DNA of 64,000 nucleotides from Undaria pinnatifida (Eukaryota > Sar > Phaeophyceae > Laminariales > Alariaceae): contig JABAKD010000019.1 of assembly GCA_012845835.1 (NCBI GenBank), forward strand, positions 8,977,584-9,041,583. The letters run 5' to 3'. A model generated the notes under the pieces. It was not told where the DNA came from. It saw only the letters and a list, made by a program, of their open reading frames with translations, and searched no databases. Positions 1 through 11,734 of this stretch are shown piece after piece (the stretch's first letter is position 1; the number at the start of each line of letters is the position of its first letter). The translations under genes were made by a program, and so were the position numbers.

Positions 1-1210
1 ACCAAGCACGTGATCATTTTCGTTCCCGTTATGTTAGAGCTGTTGTAGTTGTCGGGGGATTTCTGAACCGGGGATGGGACTCTATCTTCATCGTGTGCGA
101 CGGAACTGCCCCCCGTTGGCGGGCCTCCATCCTCCTAGGGCCGTTCTGCATTTTGGAGCTCAAATTAATCCACTATTAGTCGACGAGACTTGGGTTTCCA
201 CACCGTGCAGTGTTGACCGGGAAGAACTCGGTTTTATTCCCCGGGTGGCGCTGGCTCTTCATACGAGTCCCAGTCAATCAGCGATCGGTGGGTAAACTTG
301 GGATTTCCACACCGTGCCGCGCGGAGGTATCATTCCACGGGTGATGTCCGTTTTATTCCCCGGGCTGTCGGAGTTGTATATGTATGGATGGATTATGATC
401 CTTGGATGGGGCCCTATCGTCTCCGGGGGGGGGCATATTTTATGTACGAATCACAGCCAATTGGCGATCAGTCAAATAAGCCATGTGTTTGTTTTCGTCT
501 AAAGTTCGAGCATGAAACTCTTAACTGCCAAAATATCAAGTAATGTCTCGTGTTGTACCTACAAGAAGTGAGTGATCTATCACTGCAGCAGCAAGCAGCA
601 GCATGGTAATAGCATCCGAGGAGTTGGATAACGAAAGCAATAGACCGTGCCTTGCGCCTTGAACACCGTAAGGACGTCTCTCGGCGATCAGACTACACAC
701 AGACAGTCGGTCTGCGAGGCTAAGATATAGAGACTACTACCACCATTGGTAAAACATAAAAGTTGGTATTTAGGATAGCATTCGCTCAGCGCCCGCCTCC
801 CAGTGCCTACGTAGGGAACATGCAGCAGACATAGACAAGTAGTCACCTTGCTGGCCCAGGATACTTGATTGAGTCAAACATAAAATGAGACAACATGTCC
901 TGTCGTGGCCAAACTAGAGGATCAGTCGGCGTGGGCCCGGCTCGATCGCAATCTGATGGCGCTCGGAATCGGTTTCGCATAAGAAATGGCTGTAAGCAGT
1001 TCACTACTACTGGCCTTTGTCGAACTCTTGGCAATTCTCTACGTACTTTGTACGCGTAGACTATGTTTGTGGTAACAGTATTTACTCTTTTGAATATTTA
1101 ATCGAACAAGTCGAAGTGCCGCCCTGCCATACCCGTACCATGGGCGCCCGCGAATGGCGAATGCCGGAGGACAAGATGGGCCCTCGCCTGTGTTATAAAC
1201 CCACGTGAAG
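1..1210 (+). repeat. R1 interspersed repeat, copy 1 (cut by window edge)
   Basis: Similar to 9570-11110 on the same strand and to the reverse complement of 34020-35450. The first ~540 bases hold the promoter-like part, in which a module (a GGGACCCTATCGTCCCC-like line, a 'CACACCGTGCGGGG'-like line and CCAAT/ATTGG boxes) recurs about every 200 bases. Positions 550-1160 match the second part of R1, ending near a 'CGAACAAGTCGAAGTGC' line. Open frames here are short and not shared between copies, so I see no gene. The family is not one I recognise. Confidence 0.7.
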
Positions 1211-1988
1211 TAATTTATATATAGTTGGCAAGCAATGATCCCACTTGGCGGAACCCTCGCTTTTCCTCAACTTGATGAACCGCACACTTTTGTCGCTTAC
1301 CCATGGCGCGCATACTAGTGCACGGAGCAACTCCGGGCATTATTACGCCGCGGCAAAGACCTGCTCGTTGTACATGTAATTTGGCATATTAATATCCTAC
1401 TGAGACTGTTTTATGTACAAAATATCAGTTGTCAAGCCGTTGTGTTTTTCTTTTCAAGACTTCAGAAATGTCGTATGCCATGTGCGACCTATACCGCGCA
1501 AACGTCAAATTAGATATACCCTCACAGGGAAATATCGGTCGTCAGCACTCTGGTGGTGTTTGGTCGTTTTCCCTGTCCAGGAGTCCGACGCCACGGCTTT
1601 GCCAGGAGAATGTTCACCCCTCTCTCCATCGATCTCCACCACCGCTTGTCGTCTTGGCCGGTCCGATGATGGCAAAAATAGACCGCACGCTACCGTCGAG
1701 CTTGCCTGGTGCAAAAGGCACCACTCCATGTACGCACCACAAGCCTTGCCATATGCATCCGTATCCCCTGCTTAAAGTGGCCGGCATGGACAGGAGTGCA
1801 AACGCTGCCCGCAGCTTGCCGCCAATGGCCATTGCCAGAATACCAGAGGCCAGCGGCTCAGGCTTCTGAAACCATGGTTTTGTTGTAGACCTGTCTATAT
1901 ATTGAACAAGTGCGTCTTTTATATGGGGTAAAAAGCAAAAAGTTGCGCTATTAATGTTGTCTGTCATCGGGGTGGTGCAGTGAGTAAA
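1211..1988. other. Unassigned stretch
   Basis: No recognisable gene or repeat. Overlapping frames of 120-146 codons exist on both strands around 1413-1967, but they are proline/serine rich, have no recognisable domain and compete with each other, which is what non-coding DNA of mixed composition gives. Confidence 0.4.
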
Positions 1989-2330
1989 GGCGGTCGCCCC
2001 AGAGGCGTATCACGTTATCCTCGAGCCTGGCATAGGTCAGTTTCGTGAGTTGGAGCCCCGCCGAGTGCATACTCGTATAAATTCGTTGGGACTTTTTCTT
2101 GTGCACAACTTGACTTGCGGAAAGCGCGAAAGCGTGAGTTAGCAACAGCACTCGATGAAAAATCAACAAGCAGTGGGATTGCTGAACCCAATGCGCGATA
2201 AAAATTGAAGGCAAGAACCGGGGGGAAGAAGGGACGACACCTGTGACCACGGCATGTCCAGAAGCTGGAAAGTAAATGTGTAATAAAAGAAGGAAGAAAA
2301 AAATAAAATAGGTGTCGCTTGGTGTTGGTG
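1989..2330 (+). repeat. tRNA-derived SINE, family S2, copy 1
   Basis: Closely matches 29724-30040 over its whole length. The head begins GGTCGCCCC and looks tRNA-derived; the B-box region around 2046-2062 is degraded here but intact in the other copy. The body carries a 'GCGATAAAAATTGAAGGCA' core near 2196 that is shared with SINE family S1. It ends in an A-rich tail (about 2280-2325). Both S2 copies lie on the plus strand. Confidence 0.65.
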
Positions 2331-2489
2331 GGGACTGGAAACACGGACTCGTAGACACCGCACGGCAGAGCAGCGCTGGGTACAGACTGCTGTGTTTCAC
2401 GGTGCGTGAATCACCCGACTTTTTTTTTGTGTGGCTATAGGTTATGTGCTGACTTGTCGAAGGAGAAGTAAACGTGACGACCAATACAA

Positions 2490-4090
2490 AATAGCTTGAC
2501 CTCGCGTATGGGGGTATTCAAAAACATTTAAAAATACGCTTCATTCAGCTGTGTGAGTTGTCTTCATATTAAACCATTATTTCTACCCAACGACATCATC
2601 AGTACACCCAGAGTTCCGTGCTGATTCTTCATCCTAGAGAAAGATACAAATTCTGTGGTCACAGACTGCTGTGAAAAGAGTAAACCCGACAGTCGCAATT
2701 CATCAAGGTAAAACAAGTCAAGTGTTAGCGCACGGGGTACGAGAACACAACAAAATCAGGCAAACCATGAAAAAAGTGAGGCAAAGGAAAGAATACAAAG
2801 CAGAACAAACGACAGGTAGGTGTTGTGAAGAATATGACGCAAGAAGATCGGAAAGGAAAGGAAAGGTTGCAATTGCCTGCCAGAGGAGCACCATACGTGC
2901 TGAAGAAGAACTGATACGACCTTTTGCACGGACAAAAAAACACAAAGAAGATAACTGCTGTTGCGCGGAAAAAACAAGGCGGAGAAGATAACTGCTGTTT
3001 CACGCGGACGGAAACCATAACACGAGGAGGAAGATACCGGCATGAGGCCGGTGGGCAGGGACGTAAGGGAGCAAACAAAAAAGAAAAAAAAGAAAAAGAA
3101 AACGACAGCAAGTCATTGCTGTCGCTTTCGCGCTCCCCCCATTGAACTCAACAATAACGATCAAACAAAGCAGACACTACCACTCGCTGTATAGAGTTCA
3201 AGGCTATTGTTGTAGCAGCACGCCCTCCACTAAATTAGTTAGTCGACCTGGTACCTTCCCACACTATCTTCCATTTCGTTTCTACATTCATCTACAGCTG
3301 TATCAGTACGGCTGCTTCTCCCCCCCCGTGCCCCCACGGTTTTCCTTGGTTGCTGCTTTTCGCATCTTCTGCTATGAGGCGTTGCCAGCTCTTCTCCGCC
3401 TCGCCTCTGTCCCACCTCGTCATGAAGCGGTCCGCCGCGTCGACGATCCCCCGATGTCAGGTCCCCCGCTTCTTAGCCGCCCTCGGCCATAGCACAGTCT
3501 CTACTCCGAACAGCAGAGGGGAGCTATCCGTGGACCTCTCGGTTGCTTCGAAAACCCTGATGCCGTCTACCAGAGACTGGGCCCAGTTCTTTTCTGGTCG
3601 GCCTCATGCGTTCACCCCACCCGACATCATGCGTTCACCCCACCCGACATCGTCCCGAACATGACGCGATGGGTCAGTCGCTCATTGCTCGTCGGTTGTA
3701 CGGCTCCCGCAAAGAGGAGGCGTCGTTTGCGGATGGTCGTCTCAACGCTCTTACATTGTTCCTTCTTGAGAGACTTGGCGTACGACATGCGGTGGTCGGC
3801 GCGCTGTCAGCGCTGACAGCCAATGACCCTTTTACTTAGGAGGAGGTTGTGGTGTGCCGTTCGGAATTTAGAGCTGTGAGATCGACCAAAAAAGAATTTG
3901 TGATAAATACTCAGCTTTGCAAGCTACGTGTGATACTTCGATCGCGCGTGTTTCGGGGTGTGTATACCCTCGTGAAGGATACAGATCGGTGATTCCCCTT
4001 CTAATGCCAGAGTCAACAGGACTAAGACGTCCAGCCTTGTTCTGCGCACGGGAACTGTACAACCCGCGTTGAGGGGGACACAACCAGAGA
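2490..4090 (-). repeat. R2 retroposon interrupted by a LINE fragment
   Basis: The R2 3' end lies at 2500-2553 (AAATACGCTTCATTCAGCTGTG on the plus strand) and its continuation resumes at 3872 (AGCTGTGAGATCG...) up to about 4080. The intervening 2554-3871 is a 5'-truncated LINE. The repeated AGCTGTG (2547-2553 and 3872-3878) is the apparent target-site duplication. This R2 copy is more diverged than the copies at 31.6 kb or 37.7 kb. Confidence 0.6.
2554..3871 (-). pseudogene. 5'-truncated LINE copy (C-terminal ORF end and 3' UTR)
   Basis: On the minus strand, 3850-3235 matches the last ~200 codons of the LINE ORF at 13203-16208: a degraded version of the region after the RT domain ('YAK.L', '[14 protein letters not shown]') and the terminal 'RYQ(A)D'-like end just before 3240. 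Frameshifts and stops break it. The 3' UTR runs to 2554 and ends in the family's conserved tail (plus strand: 'TTCATATTAAACCATTATTTC' region, then 'GTGCTGATTCTTCATCCTAGA'). Flanked by AGCTGTG on both sides. A more diverged subfamily than the copies at 4.8, 12.1, 28 and 53 kb. Confidence 0.65.
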
Positions 4091-4236
4091 CATATTGTGG
4101 AGTGCGGTGGGGATGTTGTGATGTCAGAAGAAGGAGCCGGCGCTCCCCCGGTGTCCCATAGTAGACCCCGTAGCTATTGAGGTCGAATCAGAAGGTCTAA
4201 AAGACGCGTGCCATTAATACTTAGTACGATGGAGGT
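4091..4236. other. Short unassigned stretch
   Basis: Nothing recognised between the R2 fragment and the hAT-type MITE. Confidence 0.4.
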
Positions 4237-4244
4237 CTTTTTTT

Positions 4245-6120
4245 CAATGTTCAGGTCGGGACGGGTTTTATTGTCGAGGCGCAACGGGATGGGAATACAA
4301 TGTGCCGCGATACTTTGGCCGGTTTGCCGCGACTCAAGTTTTTTGCCGGTACCGCCTTCGCGGTATCCGGGACAATCTAAATATGCTGGTACATTTTCGC
4401 CGGGAACGCAACATGCCGTGACCGCCTTCAGCGGTACCCGGTACAGCGAAATGTGCCGGTACTTTTTCGCCGGGAATGCAATATGCCGGAAATTGATGCG
4501 AATGAAGTAAACCAGCTATTAGTAGCTAGCCTAACCGGTAGAATGGTTGGCTTTGCAAGATCAGAGGGGGACGGTTGCACCCGAACCAGGCACAGACACC
4601 TCGGCCGACGCGGCCCCTGCACTACTTTCAGCACTGGGGTTCCCATCCGAAGCGCTCATTGTTCTGCTGGACCGCACACGCTAAAAGGTGTGGGCAGGTG
4701 GCTGGTGTTGGTCTGCACGGCTGCCGTCCACCCAACCAATAAAAAATTGGTCTGCCCAAAAATAACCTGCCTCGAACCAAAAAAAAAAAAAAAAATGGAA
4801 CTCACAGCACCGAAACAAAAAACTTGGGCAGAATGAATGGAATGTGTGTGTGTGTGTGTTCTTCACATTAAACCGTTCTTCCACTCGTCGACATCCAGCA
4901 CACCCAGTGTCCGTACTGATTCTTCACCCTAGAAAGATCAGCTCTGTGGTCACAAGCTACGACACAGAGATAATGCATCGTAATGCATTCGACAACGCAA
5001 TGTCATGCCCTAGTACTGGGTACGACAGGCACAACATACATACGTCAGCAACAGAAATACATTGGAAGAGAGAAATACGAAATAAACAAAAACAAAAACA
5101 AAAACAAAAAACAAAAACAAAATGAGAAAACAAATAAAACAAAGATAAAAAGAAACAAAAAATGAAACAAACAAAATGAAGGGGAAATCGAAGAAACAAC
5201 CCAACCGGAAAGGAGAGCCAAAGCTCGGAAAAGAAACATACCAGGTAATAAAATGAAAAAAAATAAAGTAAAGTAAAACCAAAATAAGATAATCCAAACA
5301 CGAGCCAAAAACCTGGACACGCAAGGAGGGAACAAAGGGGAAAAAAATACCCCAGAAAAAGACGAAAAGTGCTATGTACCTACTAGTCGGCCTGGTACCT
5401 TGCTACCCTGTCTGCCATCTCCTTCCTGCCTTCGTCCACCGCGGTCTCCCTTCTATTCCTCCTGTTGCCCCCCCGGCCCCCATTCCCTTGGACGGCTTTC
5501 CTTCTACTCCTCCTGTTTCCCCCCCGCCCCCCTTTGTGTTCTTCTCATTAAACCAAAATACCTGAGCAAAAAACTTGGTATCCAGCTGCACTAAATCTCG
5601 TGTTGCCGGGCCGTCGAGTTTCCTGCAGGCCAATGAAGTCACAGCCGGAATAAAAACGGTCGAAAGAATGAAAAAAAAATGTTTGGAAGGAAACGAACCC
5701 CGCTCTTAGATCTTATTATAGAGTTACATATCATCTCCCAGACCACTCGGCCAGTGAAGAAGTGCACGAAATCTCGGCAATCCATTATTATACCGGTACT
5801 TTTTTGCCGGGATTTCAATATGCCGGTACTTTTTGGGCGGTATCCGGTACTCTGAAATGAGCCGGTACTTTTTTGTCGGGATTGCAATATGCCGGTACCC
5901 GTTGGGCGGTATCCGGGACTCGAAAATCACGTGGGTTCATCCGGGCCCTAGTGCCATTTGTCGGGATATTTTAAACGGTTACCGGGACTGCGTTTTTTGC
6001 CTGTACCGCCTTCGTCGGTATCCGAGACCACCTAAATATGCCGGGACATGCCGGTATCTCGGATCCCGCTTACCCGAGGGTGGGATTTTGACGTCGGGAT
6101 TTATCCCGACCTGAACCCTG
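4245..6120. mobile_element. hAT-type MITE (non-autonomous), disrupted
   Basis: The right end reads TCCCGACCTGAACCCTG (6104-6120); the left end CAATGTTCAGGTCGGGA (4245-4261) is its inverted partner with two mismatches. hAT elements typically start CAGGG and make 8-bp duplications; flanks are CTTTTTTT (4237-4244) and CATTTTTC (6121-6128), 6 of 8 alike. The interior near both ends (4300-4500, 5780-6080) is packed with GCCGGTACC/GGCGGTATCC motifs in both orientations, like the subterminal repeats of hAT elements. No transposase remains. A LINE 3' end (4828-5566) has inserted in the middle. Confidence 0.6.
4828..5566 (-). mobile_element. 5'-truncated LINE insertion (ORF end plus 3' UTR)
   Basis: Inserted in the hAT MITE with a 12-bp target-site duplication, CAAAAAACTTGG, at 4816-4827 and 5567-5578. 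On the minus strand it starts in the inner tail motif (GGTTTAATGAGAAGAACACAAA complement at 5532-5556). It then encodes the ORF C-terminus in the frame ending 'VARYQAD' (stop near 5374), passes a (TTTTG)n-rich UTR, and ends in an (AC)n tail at 4843-4858. Nearly identical to 12115-12830, so probably recent. Confidence 0.85.
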
Positions 6121-6480
6121 CATTTTTCTGCATATATATACGTGTACTGTTTTCTGAATCACGGGGCGCAACAAAGTCATCAGTCATTCTTGTTTTATCA
6201 TCATCACCATCGGGTTGCGCTTTCAGTTTGCTCAAAATCACTTTTTTTTCGGTTGAGGTGTGGAGCCCATAAAGTGACCACACCGTCAGAAAACCAATGG
6301 GGCGCAACTCTTATGTACAGCAGTATCCTCGGTTCAGAGTCACAAGGGACTCTTTCTTACAATTCACCGGCCGAAATCACGAAAGCGTAAGTCAGCGAAA
6401 TTCGATGCATATCGACGAGCGCACAATGTGATGGCGTGATACGCTGAAAAGTGAGAAAATACGCTGATCCCTTTTCATTT
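6121..6480. other. Unassigned, with a short S2-like SINE remnant
   Basis: Positions 6370-6440 resemble the middle of SINE S2 (CGAAAGCGTAAGTCAGC..., TCGACGA). The rest shows no gene or repeat. Confidence 0.35.
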
Positions 6481-6486
6481 TTGTGC

Positions 6487-7172
6487 GTCATCCCATTTCA
6501 TCCCATTTATTATCCTCGCACTACCCTTTCTTGCCCTCCCTCCTGCCTAGTAGAAACTCAGAACCGGGGTCAAATAGCGGGCCCTGTTTCTCTCACCCCA
6601 CCAGATTGCGATTGGTGCCTTCCCGTGCCACCTCTCTACCCCTATGCTCCCACCGACGTCTTCTCCCTACTGCTACTGCTGTTGCTGTCGCTGCTGCGTG
6701 GGCGCTACTCTCTTTTTCCTCTACCGGTTGTTGTGTCCGATACTCGCTGCTGGTGTGCTGCTGGTGTGCTACGTTGTTGCTGCTGAGGTCCTCCTATTTC
6801 CCGCTATTCCTTCCCCTGGAACCACCCCGCCCCCCCTATGCTACCCGGTTCTCCGATATTTCCTCTTCGTTCCGCCAAACTCCAGACTGTTCCGACATTC
6901 TTACATTTCTCTCACCCCACCACGGTACGTGCCTTCATTTTTATCGCGAGAAGAGTTTCAGCATTTTCTTCCCTCGTCGACTAGAGAAGAATTGTACCTG
7001 CCCACGCCGCTGCTATTGATAGGCGCTCTCAGCAGTTGACCCTTTTCGGTGCGTTTTTGCAAAAATATTCAAAATCTCACCACGGTGCGGGAATGGAACT
7101 CAACTCAGGGACCAACAATATCTAGTAGTATTCGAGGGTAACCGCTAGACCACCGGGGCGACCGGATTTCTA
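6487..7172 (-). repeat. tRNA-derived SINE, family S1, with an internal insertion
   Basis: Read on the minus strand, the head at 7172 begins GGTCGCCCCGGTGGTCTAGC. It contains an A box (TGGTCTAGCGG) and, about 50 bases on, a degenerate B box (GAGTTGAGTTCC), as in a tRNA gene. The body (GCGATAAAAATGAAGGCACG around 6925-6945) and pyrimidine-rich tail match copies at 23306-24480, 36240-36662 and 43240-43812. Positions 6604-6905 are an extra 302 bases bounded by a perfect 17-bp direct repeat. Confidence 0.7.
6604..6905. mobile_element. 302-bp insertion inside SINE S1
   Basis: Bounded by TTTCTCTCACCCCACCA at 6587-6603 and again, identically, at 6906-6922. Other S1 copies have the sequence only once. 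A 17-bp duplication is in the range made by LINE-type integration. The insert is CTG-rich (6665-6785) and encodes nothing I recognise. Confidence 0.55.
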
Positions 7173-7194
7173 TTACGTGTGTGTTGGCTTCGCA

Positions 7195-7375
7195 CTATTA
7201 ATAAACCGTTATTTCTATTCTGTGTACCCAACGACATCATCATCAATCAGTACACCGTGCTGATTCTTCATCCTAAACAGATGCAAATTCTGTCGTCACC
7301 TATCTATCCGCGATGAAAATGAACGGAAAAGCACCGGGGGAAGAAGGGAAAGGGAAGACCCTGTGACCACGATGG
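7195..7375 (-). repeat. LINE 3'-tail remnant and SINE core remnant
   Basis: 7195-7300 matches the LINE 3' UTR end (plus strand: AATAAACCGTTATTTC..., CCAACGACATCATC, GTGCTGATTCTTCATCCTA). 7308-7375 matches the S2 body (GATGAAAATGAACGG..., CCGGGGGAAGAAGGG, CCCTGTGACCACG). Both are short decayed pieces. Confidence 0.55.
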
Positions 7376-7865
7376 TTTGTGTGCAAATGGTCGCTGAGGG
7401 TAAATAATCATCTTACGACTTCAGCTGGAGAATAACCGGTAAACCTCAGAATATTACCAAACAAAGTTGGTGAGAGACGCCCGTATATGAGGACTCTGGT
7501 GCCCCGACGTACTGTATCGTCCGTCAAAAGAGGCAACATAATGTACTTCGCCTTCTTGCATGTTTTGGTCATCCCTTTGAAATCTCTCATCTATCTTTTA
7601 GCTGTCAATCGTTACTCTTTTATTCAGTCGGGCAGATATTGAGAAAGTACCGTGAGGTCGGAGGAAACAGAAAAGAAGGCATGTGAATGAAGACCATTTA
7701 TTTATCAATTATCTACTAATAACGCAAAAATTATTGGATCCCTAATTTCAAGGGGTTTATCTCGAAACCGTAGGTAGGTGTGACCCTAAAGTGGCTAAAC
7801 ACCTACCTGATAATATAACAACGCCTTTGGCTCCATGGAAAATACAGGGCGTACAAAATCGTATA
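7376..7865. other. Unassigned stretch
   Basis: A 60-codon minus-strand frame at 7408-7590 is the only open frame and resembles nothing I know. No repeat recognised. Confidence 0.35.
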
Positions 7866-8150
7866 GTGTGTGTGTGTGTGTGTTCTTCACATTAAACCGT
7901 TCTTCTACTCGTCGACATCCAGCACACCCAGTGTCCGTACTGATTCTTCACCCTAGAAAGATCAGCTCTGTGGTCACAAGCCACGACACAGAGAGAATGC
8001 ATCGTAATGCATTCGACAACGCAATGTCATGCCCTAGTACTGGGTACGACAGGCACAACATACATACGTCAGCAACAGAAATACATTGGAAGAGAGAAAT
8101 ACGAAATAAACAAAAACAAAAACAAAAACAAAAACAAAAACAAAAAATAG
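7866..8150 (-). mobile_element. LINE 3' end, severely 5'-truncated
   Basis: Contains only the last ~285 bases of the LINE 3' UTR on the minus strand: the (TTTTG)n tract, then the conserved 3' segment, then the (AC)n tail (plus-strand TG repeat at 7866-7883). Almost identical to the equivalent part of the copies at 4828, 12115, 28960 and 53.6 kb. Truncation falls inside the (TTTTG)n tract, the same place as in the 28960 copy. Confidence 0.8.
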
Positions 8151-8319
8151 TACCTAATGTACACAGGAACTGCACACGCAGAAACAACAAAAATGTGTAG
8201 ACACAACCAACTGTGTGTGGTACTGTTGTAGTACTTGGGGTGCTACCTGCGTACAGTCTTAATGATCGTCTCAATCAATGCACGCCGAACTAGGTGATGT
8301 AATAGCTGAGCAAGCAAAA
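8151..8319. other. Short unassigned stretch
   Basis: Nothing recognised. Confidence 0.3.
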
Positions 8320-8945
8320 GTGTTTTATAAAAAATATAGAAATACACTCCATCCAGCTGTGAGATCGAAGATTTTGTCGAAACCCATCTTTGCGAGCTGT
8401 GTGTGATACTCCGATCGCGCGTTTTACGGGTTGTGTGTCTGCATTAGGGTTATAGGTCGGCGACTCCCCTTGCAACTATAGTGCCGCTTTCAGGGTCAAC
8501 AGGGTGATGATGGTAGTCAGTCTGTACACGGAAACTACAAAACCCGTTTTTAAGGGGGACAAAATTTGACAAAAATCTGTGGAAGGAAATGCATCAGTTT
8601 ATCAAGTGTATCCTGTAAGTCGTATAACCGGTGAGGGGAGGGCGTGGGGGGCTGGGTTTGAACAAGAGCGAGCGTGTTGGGGGGGGGGGGGGACTCAATC
8701 TGTGCGTGGACACTATACATCTTTAAGGGGATACATCTGACGGTTTTGGAAGGAAAGCACCAGTTTGTCATGTATGTATATCCTGTAACGTACAACCAGT
8801 GAGGAGTGGGCGGAGTGTTCAAGGGGGTGGGGGGGCGAGGGGGTTGGGGCAAGAAGGATTATTACAGCTTTAGGTCTCATAGATGTAGAGGTTTGCTGTA
8901 CGCGTGGTGCTAGGTCTAGGCAATGGTGCGGGTGGTGGGGAAGGA
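8320..8945 (-). repeat. R2 retroposon with repeated 3'-distal modules
   Basis: The R2 3' end is at 8325 on the plus strand (AAAATATAGAAATACACTCC...AGCTGTGAG). It continues through the conserved lines CTCATCTTTGCAAGCTGT-like, CTCCGATCGCGCG and GGTCGGCGACTCCCCTTGCA. Beyond 8505 a ~200-base module (TGTGCG-GGAAACTATA..., GCA-CAGTTTATCA, CCTGTAAGTCGTA, then a G-rich tract) occurs twice. The G-rich tracts include a run of twelve G at about 8680. Confidence 0.65.
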
Positions 8946-11710
8946 GGGGGCGTTGGAGTGTGATGGGAAAACCCATGCTCAGGGTCGGCTTGCTCGCGTG
9001 GCCCATTTTCAGCGATTGTTTTTAGTGCCACATAAGGGACAACAAATAAGAGGTGATTATTCGGGCAGCAAGTATTCCATGATCATTCGGCCTTTAGTCT
9101 ATGCTTGTGAGTCGAATAAAACACGCACTGTTTGGGCCTGAAATAATATCGGGCTTTTTTCCACGGTTGGTTGGTTATGCTCGATCGAGTCGTGCCAGTC
9201 TTAGTTCCACATATCACTATGTCGTTTTTCTTTGAACATCCCATTTTTGTTTGAAATCCATTGCGTTTATAAACCGGGGGCCCAGAATCCTGCATACAAA
9301 TGGCTCTAATTTGTCCATTTATATTGCGTTTGGTGGCTGTTCAAGCAGTGTTTCTCGTCCTCATCTTGAGCGTACTTGCTCGGCACGCCCACCTGATATA
9401 CGCTCAAAGTCGCAATTTTTGTGCGACCTATCATGCAAAAAACCTATTGAACTGCGCTCGCATTGCAAATGTTTGCCGTTTGCGAGAAGTGTGCGAGGAA
9501 AACCAAGTCGGTCAAAATGATTGTGCGATTACTGGGTCAAAGACTGCCAGCCAATCACGAGAAATAAGCCAATGAAGTAGGGATTGACACGCCGTGCGGG
9601 GAGGTGTATCGACCAGGGAGATCATCATTATGGTTCCCGTGTTGTTGGAGCTGTAAAGATTCGGAGGATTTCTGAACCGGCGATGGGGACCCATTTCCCC
9701 CGTGTGCGACGGAACTGCCCTCCATTGGTTGGTGAGCCTCTGCCATCCTCCTACTAGGGTGGGGGGCCGCTGTGGAGCTCAAACCAATCAGCGATTCTAG
9801 CCAATGGAACTGGGGTTTCCACACCGTGGGGGGTGGTGTCGACCCGAGATAACCCGGTTTTCTTCCCCCGTTTGTCTAATTTTTAGATATCTGAAATGGT
9901 CCCTGGACCGGGAATGGGACCCTATCGTCCCCGGGTGGAGCTGGTTCAATAATTTACGAACCCCAGCCAACAAGAGATCGGCCGGTCGGTGGCATTGGGG
10001 ATTTCCACACTGTGCGGGGAGGTATCAATCCTTTGACAATCCTTGTGATATATCCGTGTTCGTTCCCGCGGGTTGTCGGAGTTGTATATATATATATATA
10101 TATATATGTGGATGGATTGTGATTCTTGGAATGGACCCTATCGTCCCCAGATGACGGTTACTTTACGTACGATCTCCGGCCAATGAGCGACCAACAATCA
10201 GACAAAAAGGCTATAATACCAGGTATTATAAAGATCAAAATACACTCCAGCTGTGAGATCGAATATTTTGTCGAAACATATATTTGCAAGCTGTGCGTGA
10301 TACTCCAATCGCGCGTATTACGGGTTGTGTGTCCTCATTAAGGAGTAGGTCTTGTATGTCTTTATTTTCGTCTCAAACTCGACCGAACCTGAAGTTCTTA
10401 ACTACCAAATCCTTAGCTCAATGCTATCGCGTACGACTACGACGTACTAATATTTTATCGACCAGGCGAGAGTGGTCTACAGCAACAACAAGTAGCAGCA
10501 GCATGACAATAATCTCATTCGAGGAACTGAATGACGAAGGCAGCGACACCGTGTTTCACGCCTAAAAACCCGTCAGCAAGTCTCTCCATCACGATCACTA
10601 TATAGTCTACACACAAGAGACACAGCAGTCGCCGTCTGCGAGCCTCGGATCTAGATATTATGGTGCCATGCATGTACTACCAGAAGCTGGCTCAGTGCGC
10701 GCCTGTTAGTTGCTAGGTAAAAAAAAAAGCAGCACACACTCGGCCATCCCTCTGCAGGCTGGATGTTTGTCGAGACGGCGTCGAAACGTCAAGAAACGCA
10801 CTCAAAACGTCTCTTCGTGCCCAGACTAGAGGATGAGCCTGCGTGGGCTCGGACTTACCCGATCGAAATTTACACTATATGAAGCTCGGAATCGGATTCA
10901 CGCAAGAAACAGAGAAACGGAGGAAATGACTGAAGAAGTAAGTAGTCCACTGTTAATCCATATCAATATCTCGACAATAGTTTACTCTACAAGCGCAGGC
11001 TATGCGTTGAACAAGTGTGGTAACGGGTTTTACACTCTATCGAATCGAACAAGTCGAAGTGCTGCCCTGCCCTACCCGGAGCATGGGTACCGGCGAATGA
11101 CGGCACCCATGCGGAGCCCTTGTGCAATAAACAAAGATTAAGATAGGAGGCCTGTGTGTCATGGATTGAATATTTTCCCCCTCGTGTCCAAGGCAGGCGA
11201 CATCGCATGATAAACTATCACCTTGCTTTATTTACGCTGCGTATCTGTGTCTCCTGGTTTGTTACTTCACAGGTCATTGCTGTTGCTCTATTCATCGTTG
11301 TTGTTGTCGTTGTTGTTGTTCTCGAACATTAACTCGCATAATCAAGTCCGTGGTCACAGGCCAGGCTTTAGTCACTCTGGAGCTGAGGAATACCCCAGCG
11401 AAAAGACACAAACAAATCAAAGGTGGTACACGCATCTAGACTATGTCACAGCTGACGCAATTCATGCTTCCACCAGAAACATATAAAAAGTGAAATCGGG
11501 AGTCAGCCTACGATGTGCCAGGTCTGTACTGTGGTGCATACGTCTCACAACTCGCGCCTGGAAAAACCGACTAGATATACCGCTTGCCACCCAAGAAAGA
11601 CTACCGTGTACATATTGCACGTATTACCTATCTATCGCTACGCATACGCACGACAGACGCAAGTCGATTGGAAAAAAAAAAACAAAAGAAAAGATAAGAT
11701 AAGTTATAGG
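8946..11710 (+). repeat. R1 interspersed repeat, copy 2
   Basis: Matches the reverse complement of 33.2-35.9 kb in order. 9000-9560 matches 35.43-35.95 kb (lines with GCAAATGTTTGCCGTTTGCGAGAA, TTGGCTG). 9570-10200 is the ~200-base CCAAT-box module part. 10360-11110 and 11220-11640 match 34.86-34.02 and 33.61-33.25 kb. An R2 fragment (10212-10345) has inserted in it. Near 11325-11370 there is a LINE-tail-like line (CGAACATTAACTCG...GTGGTCACAGG). No shared open frame supports a gene. Confidence 0.7.
10212..10345 (-). repeat. R2 fragment inside R1 copy 2
   Basis: About 130 bases of the R2 3' end (AAATACACTCCAGCTGTGAG to GTGTGTCCTCATTAAGGA). It sits at the same place in R1 as the R2 array at 39165, next to the shared sequence CCTGGTAT / ATACCAGG, so this insertion predates the split of those two R1 copies. 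Confidence 0.6.
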
Positions 11711-11734
11711 AGGCATCGGCACGACACCAGTCTG

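Noticed and set aside
5374-5590. Proline-rich small proteins at LINE tails (also at 12638 and 53156)
   Set aside because: They are the antisense of the LINE C-terminal codons (GGRGG-rich end) and recur only where that end recurs.
7085-7172. Functional tRNA gene
   Set aside because: A and B boxes are recognisable, but the B box is degenerate, stems do not pair, and the sequence continues into a SINE body seen in other copies.
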